A DNA stretch of 20,730 nucleotides from an uncultured Acidimicrobiia bacterium (GTDB lineage Bacteria; Actinomycetota; Acidimicrobiia; Spongiisociales; UBA5794). Under the pieces are notes generated by a model, which was given only the letters and a program-made list of their open reading frames with translations, did no database searches and had not been told where the DNA came from. The DNA is taken from positions 1 through 20,730 of the forward strand of contig CAJWGC010000004.1 in assembly GCA_913031525.1 (NCBI GenBank), given 5' to 3'. The translations under genes were made by a program, and so were the position numbers. Below are positions 15,209 to 20,730 of the stretch, piece by piece (position 1 is the first letter of the stretch; each line of letters opens with the position of its first letter).

Positions 15209-16858
15209 ATGGCTGCAAAGGAACTGAGGTTCAGCGAGGAGGCCAGGCGTGGGTTGCAGGCCGGGGTCGACCAGCTTGCTAATACGGTCAAGGTGACGCT
15301 CGGACCCAAGGGCCGCAACGTCGTGATCGAAAAGAAATGGGGTTCTCCGACCATCACTAACGATGGTGTGACGATTGCCAAGGAAATCGAGCTCGAGGAT
15401 CCATGGGAGAACATGGGCGCTCAACTCGCTAAGGAAGTAGCGAATAAGACAAACGATGTGGCCGGCGATGGCACGACCACGGCGACTGTGCTTGCTCAGG
15501 CGATGGTTGGCGACGGCCTTCGTCTTGTCGCTGCTGGGGCGAATCCGATGGAGATGAAGCGAGGTATCGAAGAGGCAGTGGTAAAGGTCGTTGAGTCGAT
15601 TGCCGAGTCAGCAACACCTGTCGACAGCGAGGCCCGTGATCAGATTGCCTACGTGGCTGCGAATTCAGCTGCCGATACGACTATCGGTGGGAACATCGCT
15701 GAAGCGTTGCAGAAGGTTGGTAACGAGGGTGTGATCACTGTCGAGGACAGCCAGACCTTCGGTGTTGAGTTGGAATTTACCGAAGGTATGCAGTTCGACA
15801 AGGGCTATATCTCTCCGTATTTCATCACCGATCCGGACCGCCAAGAAGCTGTACTTGAGGATGTGTATGTCCTCATTGCCAATCAGAAGATCTCCGCAGT
15901 GCAGGATTTGGTCCCGGTGCTTGAGAAGGTCATGCAGACTGGTAAGCCAGTCCTGTTGCTTTCCGAAGACGTCGAAGGCGAGGCGCTCGCGACGTTGGTG
16001 GTGAACAAAATCCGGGGTACTTTTGCTTCGGTTGCTGTCAAAGCCCCTGGTTTCGGAGAACGCCGTAAGGCCATGCTCCAGGACATCGCCATTCTCACCG
16101 GTGCTCAGGTCATTAGCGAAGAAGTCGGCCTGAAGCTCGAGAATGTCACGATTGATCTTCTTGGCAAGGCTCGCAAGGTCGTTGTGACGAAGGACAATAC
16201 GACCATTGTTGAAGGCGCTGGTAGCGCTGCTGAGGTCGAAGCCCGGGTGAAGCAAATTCGTCAAGAGATCGACAACTCAGATTCCGACTGGGATAGAGAG
16301 AAGCTCTCCGAGCGGCTTGCCAAGCTGTCCGGTGGCGTTGCTGTCATTAAGGTCGGCGCAGCTACTGAAGTGGAGCTCAAAGAGAAGAAGCATCGAATCG
16401 AGGACGCCATCCAGGCGACCAAGGCTGCAGTGGAGGAGGGCATTGTCGCTGGTGGAGGCGTCGCTCTTTTGAGAGCGCAGGATTCAGTCGACAAACTGCG
16501 CGGCGGAACCGATGATGTTAAGTCCGGTCGTCAGATCGTTAAACGGGCTCTTGAATGGCCACTGCGTCAGATTGCTATCAATGCTGGACACGAGGGAGGT
16601 GTCGTGGTCGAGCGGGTGCGCGAGGCCGATGGCTCCAGTGGGTTCAACGCTCAGGCTGGCGTGTATGAGGATCTGATGGCTGCCGGCATTATCGATCCAG
16701 CAAAGGTGACTCGCTCTACCTTGCAGAACGCAGCGTCTATCGCGGCGCTTCTCATTACAACCGAGGCCCTCATTGCTGAAGAGAAAGAAGAAGAGCCAGC
16801 CGGCGCAGGCCACGGTGGCCACGGTGGCGGTATGGGCGGTATGGAAGGAATGATGTAG
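15209..16858 (+). CDS. groEL: 60 kDa chaperonin GroEL
   Basis: This ATP-dependent chaperonin folds cytosolic proteins with GroES. The 549-residue product is full length. It contains VTLGPKGRNVVIEKKWGSP (about 27-45), the nucleotide loop GDGTTTATVLAQ near 85-96, the apical-domain region FDKGYISPYFITDP, SGGVAVIKVGAATEVELKEKK, and EGIVAGGGVALLRA. The tail mixes histidines with GGM repeats (GHGGHGGGMGGMEGMM). By contrast, mycobacteria divide these features between the His-rich GroEL1 and the GGM-tailed GroEL2. GGAAGGA precedes the ATG. A large palindrome follows the stop. Confidence 0.98.
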   Translation: MAAKELRFSEEARRGLQAGVDQLANTVKVTLGPKGRNVVIEKKWGSPTITNDGVTIAKEIELEDPWENMGAQLAKEVANKTNDVAGDGTTTATVLAQAMVGDGLRLVAAGANPMEMKRGIEEAVVKVVESIAESATPVDSEARDQIAYVAANSAADTTIGGNIAEALQKVGNEGVITVEDSQTFGVELEFTEGMQFDKGYISPYFITDPDRQEAVLEDVYVLIANQKISAVQDLVPVLEKVMQTGKPVLLLSEDVEGEALATLVVNKIRGTFASVAVKAPGFGERRKAMLQDIAILTGAQVISEEVGLKLENVTIDLLGKARKVVVTKDNTTIVEGAGSAAEVEARVKQIRQEIDNSDSDWDREKLSERLAKLSGGVAVIKVGAATEVELKEKKHRIEDAIQATKAAVEEGIVAGGGVALLRAQDSVDKLRGGTDDVKSGRQIVKRALEWPLRQIAINAGHEGGVVVERVREADGSSGFNAQAGVYEDLMAAGIIDPAKVTRSTLQNAASIAALLITTEALIAEEKEEEPAGAGHGGHGGGMGGMEGMM

Positions 16859-16862
16859 CAAC

Positions 16863-16901
16863 CACCTCTAGGGGTCTGCTGTAAGCAGCCCCCTAGAGGT
16901 G
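16863..16901. terminator. Convergent palindrome after groEL
   Basis: CACCTCTAGGGG at 16863-16874 and CCCCTAGAGGTG at 16890-16901 form a perfect 12-bp stem. After one T/C mismatch the stem continues with CTGC 16876-16879 and GCAG 16885-16888 around a five-base loop. It lies between groEL (plus) and the convergent gene ending at 16939 (minus), so it could stop transcription from both sides. No U-tract follows on either strand, which is common for actinobacterial hairpin terminators. Confidence 0.75.
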
Positions 16902-16938
16902 ACAGGTGCATTCCATTTTCGACAAACCCCGGGAAATG

Positions 16939-17460
16939 TCAGGACCTTATCTGTCGTCGCCGACTGGGATTATCGATGGTTGACACAGGTTGTGTCGTGA
17001 CGAAGGCGGAATTGTTAATTCCGCGTACCCGACCGACTACGTCTCGGGTTTTTTTGCGGGGTATCACGGTCCAAGCGAGACGAACGTCTCCGCGCATTCC
17101 ATGGGCGTTCAAGACGGTTACTTGGTAGCCAGCCTCTCTCAGCGTCGGTGCTACGGGAGGCGAATCGAAGGGTGTGACTATACGCAAAATCGAATTGCCG
17201 AGGGCGAGTTTTCGTTCGATCCATGATCCGAGAGCTGTGCCTACTGCAAATCCAAGTGAAAAGCCGACGAGCCGTGGAGCTGAGTCCAAACTGTCGAAGA
17301 CAATGCCAACCGCCAGCACGAAGATCAGCGATTGGAAAAATCCGAGCACACTGGCGACGAAAGAACGCTCCCGTACCAGCATGACAATACGAATTGTTCC
17401 TATTCCTACCTCAAGCACACGCAGAACAAAGACAAGTAGTGATATTAAGAAGATGGTCAT
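16939..17460 (-). CDS. DUF2179/UPF0316 membrane protein
   Basis: The product of about 173 residues resembles the UPF0316 family (DUF2179 and the associated N-terminal membrane domain), whose function is not established. From the ATG at 17460 the protein enters a membrane segment at once (MTIFLISLLVFVLRVLEVGI). It then has GTIRIVMLVRERSFVASVLG, the family-typical 'TIRxxxxxRG' region, and two further hydrophobic segments up to about residue 85. The cytosolic C-terminal part (YQVTVLNAHGMRGDVRLAW, then RVRGINNSAFVTTQPV) fits DUF2179. An earlier GTG at 17517 would overlap the upstream gene and add a polar leader. It follows the GerMN gene by 37 bases and may share its transcript. Confidence 0.8.
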   Translation of the reverse strand: MTIFLISLLVFVLRVLEVGIGTIRIVMLVRERSFVASVLGFFQSLIFVLAVGIVFDSLDSAPRLVGFSLGFAVGTALGSWIERKLALGNSILRIVTPFDSPPVAPTLREAGYQVTVLNAHGMRGDVRLAWTVIPRKKTRDVVGRVRGINNSAFVTTQPVSTIDNPSRRRQIRS

Positions 17461-17497
17461 GTCCGGAAGTGTACGGAGAGTCGGTATAGCCGCCGTG

Positions 17498-18256
17498 TCA
17501 TAGTCCAGCTGCGGCACCTTTTGACTCTGACCAGTTAGACCGTTTAACCACTTGGCATTCCTGCTCGCTTAAGTACGACCAAAAGACTTCACAGCTGCCT
17601 TCGATACGGTACTCAATGCTTTGCGCAGCGTTGTGCTGGAAAACGGTGTTGTTGAGGGCTGCTAGGAAGGATTCAGCGTCTTTGCCCGACGTCAGAGATG
17701 GTTGCAGGCCGAGATATCTGAGATCGATGACCACGGCACCACGGCGACGCGAAGCATTGAGTAGAGCGTCGGCGGTGGCTGGCGAGAATAGAGAGCGAAA
17801 TCCATTACGGCGTTCGGTAACAGTTGGGCCGGCAACGAGGTGCTTGATTGTCTCCTCGAACAGCTTGCCTTCTTCTGGAATCTGTCGGTAGACCCACGTG
17901 CTCCCGAGGGGGTAGTCGTCATCGCCGCATGAAAAGAACACTCGAATATTCCGATTTCCGTCACCAGGGTCAGGCTCAGCTACCACGCAGTTTGGAACGT
18001 TTGTCGTGATGCTGGGAATTTTCCACGAGCTTGTTTCCAGTTCTGCTGGTGTGCTTGGAGCAGCGGAAGTAGTGGTGGTTGTAATTCCTACTGTCACCGG
18101 CTCGTCTTTGTTGGAAGTGTCATCCACAAGCGATAGGAACATCACCACAGATATGGCGGTAACGATGATGCTCACTGCCACGGTCAGCAAATAGTTCACG
18201 CCGGTGAGCATGCGACGGACGAGACGTTTTATTTCCTGCCATGGAAAGGAGCTCAT
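17498..18256 (-). CDS. Membrane-anchored GerMN-domain protein
   Basis: The product is 252 residues. An N-terminal cytosolic stretch with basic residues (KRLVRRML) is followed by one membrane helix at about 20-43, so it is probably anchored with the rest outside. A Thr/Ser/Pro/Ala linker (TTTTTSAAPSTPAE) follows. The C-terminal half resembles a GerMN domain: IRVFFSCGDDD, EETIKHLVAGPT, GFRSLFSP, AVVIDLRYL and AALNNTVFQH are in the expected order. This domain occurs in spore germination protein GerM and in the actinobacterial lipoprotein LpqB, but no enzymatic role is known to me. Cys residues at about 91, 111, 225 and 239 could form disulfides outside the cell. Confidence 0.78.
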   Translation of the reverse strand: MSSFPWQEIKRLVRRMLTGVNYLLTVAVSIIVTAISVVMFLSLVDDTSNKDEPVTVGITTTTTSAAPSTPAELETSSWKIPSITTNVPNCVVAEPDPGDGNRNIRVFFSCGDDDYPLGSTWVYRQIPEEGKLFEETIKHLVAGPTVTERRNGFRSLFSPATADALLNASRRRGAVVIDLRYLGLQPSLTSGKDAESFLAALNNTVFQHNAAQSIEYRIEGSCEVFWSYLSEQECQVVKRSNWSESKGAAAGL

Positions 18257-18379
18257 GTCCGCGCGAATCTAGCGCCTGCTCTCTAAGTTTTTTATGAACA
18301 GACCGAGCGAGTTACCTCAGCTGGCAAAAGACCGCCTTGGAGGGCCATCCGTTATCAGTTTGAGGTTTTTATTGAGCTT

Positions 18380-18399
18380 CAATGTAGATGGCTACATTG
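18380..18399. repeat. Perfect 8-bp inverted repeat
   Basis: CAATGTAG at 18380-18387 and CTACATTG at 18392-18399 flank the four bases ATGG. It lies about 130 bases upstream of the GerMN gene start on the minus strand. It could be an operator, a weak terminator for the gene ending at 18662, or chance. Confidence 0.5.
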
Positions 18400-18595
18400 G
18401 ACTTCTTCATTAAGTATCGGGTTGCTTTTCGTGGTGATCCATGAAAAGGAAATTTTTACAGCAATGGAGTCTGAGATCTGCATCGCCAATCATCTGAATC
18501 GCGCATGGTCAAATTCAGAGCCTTTGGTTCGTTGAAAATGGATGCGCCAGCACCTTTGTTCGGCATCCTGCGATGAAGCTAATCCGAATTCCTCG

Positions 18596-18615
18596 CTAAA
18601 AATCCCGATTTTTAG
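18596..18615. repeat. AT-rich 9-bp palindrome, possible terminator
   Basis: CTAAAAATC at 18596-18604 and GATTTTTAG at 18607-18615 form a near-continuous 20-base palindrome with two central C residues. It sits 47 bases beyond the stop of the M6-like gene (minus strand), a place where a terminator is expected. The stem is AT-rich and has no clear U-tract beyond it. Confidence 0.45.
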
Positions 18616-18661
18616 TTCTGCCTTCCTCTGGACGGTGCTACCGATCGCGAAATCCTCGGCC

Positions 18662-19930
18662 CTAATCACTGAAGACGATTTGAATTAAATCTTTATTTGG
18701 GTCAGAGAGCAGCACTTCGAAAGAGACTCCAAGATACGTCACCGATTCTCCTTGACCGAGTGCTTTAGCGTTATTGAGTACCTCCATAGGTCCATCGCCG
18801 AAACTTCCTCCATTCCTTCCCTGATTGTTTGTCTCGACCAAATACACAATGACTCCTTCTGTTTCTAGACGAGAGTCATACCCAATCGCTCGGCGGACTT
18901 CTGCGACCAAAGCAGAGGATGAGCTCAAGGGGACTATGGCAAGTTTGATGCCAATAGGAGTTGCTACAGGAGTGAGTGCCACTGTGGTATTGGCTTTGAC
19001 GCATCGAACTTGAGAATCATCGATCCACTGAAGAATCCATCGGGAATAGCCCATGTAGCCAGGGGCGGAGCTTGCTATCCAGTCCATAAGACTGAAGGGG
19101 CGCGTCCAGCCTTCTCTACCTGGAATGCTGGCTCCGTAAAGGTCGGGTAGACCCAGGGAGTGGCCAAATTCGTGCGGATACCACAAGTCTTTCCAGACGA
19201 CCAGGTCTGCTCCTGAGGTTATACCGTTGATCATCGTTTGACCGTCTGCTCGTAGTGGATCGGAAGGAATGCCCATCCAAGTTGGTCCATAGGCAATTTC
19301 AGTAGCGTTAGGGGTAGCAACCACTAGCACGGATTCGGCTCCTGTGAAATCGACTTCAGCGTCGGCCAAGTTGATCGCTTCTTGCATGAACTCGCGGTGA
19401 CCATCGTAAGTTTTGATTGCCTCGCTATAGACGGAGGCATCAGCTTGCAGACGCAGCCATTGGTGGTGTGGTTTGAGAGAAAGCCGCAGTCTCCCGTTGG
19501 ATTGATCGTTTAAGAAATTTTCAGCACCAGGAGAGATGATCGAAAAGACTGATTGGGTGGGCTGGTTAGCGGAGACATCTTGAAATTCTACGAATAACAC
19601 TACGACCTCGACAATCCCGGTAGAAGGAAGGCGATATGCAGGCCTGGTGTGACTGAGTGTGATCGCTGGGTGCCATCCGGTCACGGAAACGTCGTGTTTC
19701 GATGAGAGGTAGCAGTCAGAGGACGGAGTGGGTTGAGCTGTTGTGGTTGTGGTTGTGGTTGTGGTTGTGGTTGTGGTTGTGGTTGTGGTTGTGGGATGAG
19801 GAAGTTTGCTTTCTTCTGCGCTCGATTCCAGTTCTAACGTCAGATCTGAGGGAGCAATATTTGTATGCGATGCGGGGCTGCAGCTTGCAATGAAGCAAAT
19901 CGCTAAGGGTGTTAATAGAATTCGACGCAT
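18662..19930 (-). CDS. M6-like lipoprotein metalloprotease
   Basis: This is a 422-residue predicted secreted zinc metalloprotease. The N-terminus MRRILLTPLAICFIASC is a lipoprotein signal with the lipidated Cys at 17. A pure run of 18 Thr follows at about residues 48-65, a flexible linker encoded by a hexanucleotide repeat. The catalytic region has HEFGHSLGLPDLYG with His253, Glu254 and His257, the HExxH zinc site. The following Gly-Leu-Pro-Asp-Leu-Tyr is typical of the M6 (immune inhibitor A-like) family, and WTRPFSLMDW carries a plausible Met-turn. IVEVVVLFVEFQDV before it is the usual first strand. It starts three bases after the acetyltransferase stop, so the two are likely co-transcribed. 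Target proteins are unknown. Confidence 0.85.
   Translation of the reverse strand: MRRILLTPLAICFIASCSPASHTNIAPSDLTLELESSAEESKLPHPTTTTTTTTTTTTTTTTTTAQPTPSSDCYLSSKHDVSVTGWHPAITLSHTRPAYRLPSTGIVEVVVLFVEFQDVSANQPTQSVFSIISPGAENFLNDQSNGRLRLSLKPHHQWLRLQADASVYSEAIKTYDGHREFMQEAINLADAEVDFTGAESVLVVATPNATEIAYGPTWMGIPSDPLRADGQTMINGITSGADLVVWKDLWYPHEFGHSLGLPDLYGASIPGREGWTRPFSLMDWIASSAPGYMGYSRWILQWIDDSQVRCVKANTTVALTPVATPIGIKLAIVPLSSSSALVAEVRRAIGYDSRLETEGVIVYLVETNNQGRNGGSFGDGPMEVLNNAKALGQGESVTYLGVSFEVLLSDPNKDLIQIVFSD
19741..19794. repeat. Hexanucleotide microsatellite (TTGTGG)9
   Basis: Nine perfect tandem copies of TTGTGG span 54 bases inside the M6-like gene. On the coding (minus) strand they read ACA/ACC and give 18 consecutive Thr. 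Copy-number change by slippage would stay in frame and only alter linker length. Confidence 0.97.
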
Positions 19931-19933
19931 TAC

Positions 19934-20530
19934 TTATGGGCTGTGGATTCTGTCGCTCTCGCGTTTGGTCTTCCACTCTTCCACTAGCAATCCCCAAATA
20001 GCGTGGTCTACCCAGTGATTCCCGATTTTTACCTCGTTTCGGAGTAGCCCTTCTCGAAGGAATCCAAGTTTCTCGGCAACGCGTTCCGATGCGCGATTGC
20101 CTGCGGCTGTCCGCAAAGTAATCCGATGTAATCCCAACTCCTCGAATCCAATCTGCAGAATATGAGCGGCAGCCTCGGTGCATATTCCTTGTCGGGCCTC
20201 ATCGCTTCGAACCCAGTAGCCGATTTCACCGACAGAGTTTTGACGTGATAAGTGCCAGACAGAAACATTTCCGATGTGCCGTTGCGGATTGTTGATGCGG
20301 CGGACTGTGAAATCGTATGCTCGTCCGGAATTCCATGCTCCTATGGAGTCGCGTACGAACTGCTGGGATACGATCTTTGAGTAATCCGGAGATGCCCACG
20401 GCAACCATTGCTGAAGTTCTTCGAGAGACGCGATCACAGCTTCGTGGATAGCTGCTGCATCGCGTCGACGAAAAGGCCGCATCATGAGCCTCGGTGTGTA
20501 TCGAACGTGTTGTCTCAACGTTTCTGTCAT
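19934..20530 (-). CDS. RimJ/RimL-type GNAT acetyltransferase
   Basis: The 198-residue product resembles the RimJ/RimL branch of GNAT N-acetyltransferases, which acetylate ribosomal protein N-termini or small amines. It opens with TPRLMMRPFRRRDAAAIHEAV, and continues with WLPWA, the strand GEIGYWVRSDEARQGICTEAA holding the acetyl-CoA loop (RQGICT in place of the usual RGxGxxT), HRITLRTAAGNRASERVAEKLGF and EGLLRNEVKIGNHWVDHAIWGLL. All are standard for the group. It is divergent from the Nudix gene at 20562 with 31 bases between, so any promoters overlap. Substrate unknown. Confidence 0.88.
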   Translation of the reverse strand: MTETLRQHVRYTPRLMMRPFRRRDAAAIHEAVIASLEELQQWLPWASPDYSKIVSQQFVRDSIGAWNSGRAYDFTVRRINNPQRHIGNVSVWHLSRQNSVGEIGYWVRSDEARQGICTEAAAHILQIGFEELGLHRITLRTAAGNRASERVAEKLGFLREGLLRNEVKIGNHWVDHAIWGLLVEEWKTKRESDRIHSP

Positions 20531-20561
20531 GCAACGAAGACTATCGCCTTATTCTGCAGGT

Positions 20562-20730
20562 ATGCACGATGTCTGGAAACAGTTGAGCTCGCTATCTGAT
20601 GTGGCGTATCCCCCGGATGCGAGCGCGGCAGTACTTGTCCCGCTCTACGAAGACGACGGTGATGTAAGGATTGTCTTTACCAAGCGGCCGAGTTGGATGC
20701 GTACACATCCAGGAGATGTTGTCTTTCCCG
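20562..20730 (+). CDS. Nudix hydrolase, CoA pyrophosphatase-like (partial)
   Basis: The first 56 residues of a gene that runs off the window are visible. They read as the N-terminus of a NudL-type (CoA pyrophosphatase) Nudix protein: SAAVLVPLYEDDGDVRIVFT, then KRPSWMRTHPGDVVFP, which matches the family pattern of Lys-Arg, Met-Arg, His-x-Gly and Phe-Pro directly before the Gly-Gly that opens the Nudix region. The Nudix box itself lies beyond 20730. The ATG at 20562 has GCAGG just upstream. Known relatives cleave CoA and its derivatives to 3',5'-ADP and acyl-phosphopantetheine. Confidence 0.82.
   Translation, partial: MHDVWKQLSSLSDVAYPPDASAAVLVPLYEDDGDVRIVFTKRPSWMRTHPGDVVFP

Larger units (their letters stand above)
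18257..18661. other. 405-base gap without a convincing gene
   Basis: No ORF with coding character is visible on either strand. The only small plus-strand ORF I noted (ATG at 18441, 18 codons) has no recognisable product. Two perfect short palindromes occur here and are listed separately. The right end carries the 3' flank of the M6-like gene, and the left end must contain the promoter of the GerMN gene. I could not place -35/-10 elements. Confidence 0.6.

Noticed and set aside
15665..16264. 199-codon minus-strand ORF inside groEL
   Set aside because: It is the antisense shadow of a highly conserved gene; long antisense ORFs are expected here from codon bias.
18441..18497. 18-codon ORF in the intergenic gap
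   Set aside because: No ribosome-binding site or recognisable product; likely chance.
19702..19893. Plus-strand ORF with repeated Leu-Trp, and a minus-strand frame with repeated His-Asn
   Set aside because: Both are other-frame readings of the TTGTGG microsatellite inside the M6-like gene; the Thr frame has the signal peptide and protease domain.

Overview
The window looks like chromosomal DNA from an actinobacterium. The order truA, rplM, rpsI, glmM, glmS, acpS, nnr, alr, tsaE, tsaB, rimI, tsaD, groES, groEL is the conserved core order I know from Mycobacterium and Streptomyces. The base composition is moderate (near half G+C by eye). Secreted proteins carry Thr-rich linkers behind lipoprotein signals or membrane anchors, which fits a lower-GC lineage such as Acidimicrobiia. 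The class-level assignment is inference. I see no insertion sequences, tRNA genes, rRNA genes or CRISPR arrays.

Layout. Positions 24-740 (minus) encode a DUF4097-like lipoprotein, and 846-1376 (plus) a Yip1-like membrane protein. A long plus-strand run follows. truA, rplM and rpsI serve tRNA modification and the ribosome. glmM and glmS make amino sugars for peptidoglycan. Then come a hotdog-fold thioesterase-like protein, acpS (acyl carrier protein activation), nnr (NAD(P)HX repair), alr (D-alanine), a P1-family peptidase, a family 4 uracil-DNA glycosylase, and the t6A module tsaE-tsaB-rimI-tsaD. Most genes from the hotdog gene to tsaD touch or overlap by 1-7 bases, so they probably form one translationally coupled operon. 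groES-groEL follow behind their own operator region and end at a large palindrome. From 16939 to 20530 the genes lie on the minus strand: a DUF2179/UPF0316 membrane protein, a GerMN-domain protein, an M6-like lipoprotein metalloprotease with a poly-Thr tract, and a RimJ/RimL-type acetyltransferase. A Nudix hydrolase starts at 20562 (plus) and runs off the end.

The most interesting part is the 286-base gap between glmM and glmS. It contains what reads as a complete glmS self-cleaving ribozyme (about 4661-4808). The conserved core strands, P1, P2, P3, P4, P4.1 and the P3.1 pseudoknot can all be drawn by hand. This class is known mainly from Bacillota, so an actinobacterial copy is notable. Between the ribozyme and the GTG start of glmS lie a 7-bp hairpin and then a perfect 7-bp stem that buries the near-ideal Shine-Dalgarno sequence. 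This suggests a second, translational control layer.

The second regulatory highlight is upstream of groES. A CIRCE operator is followed two bases later by another 9-N9-9 palindrome that keeps the CIRCE layout but carries a symmetric base swap, giving a tandem operator for an HrcA-like repressor. A third observation is that the uracil-DNA glycosylase ends in Gln-Met-Gly-Leu-Trp behind an acidic linker, which resembles a bacterial sliding-clamp binding motif.
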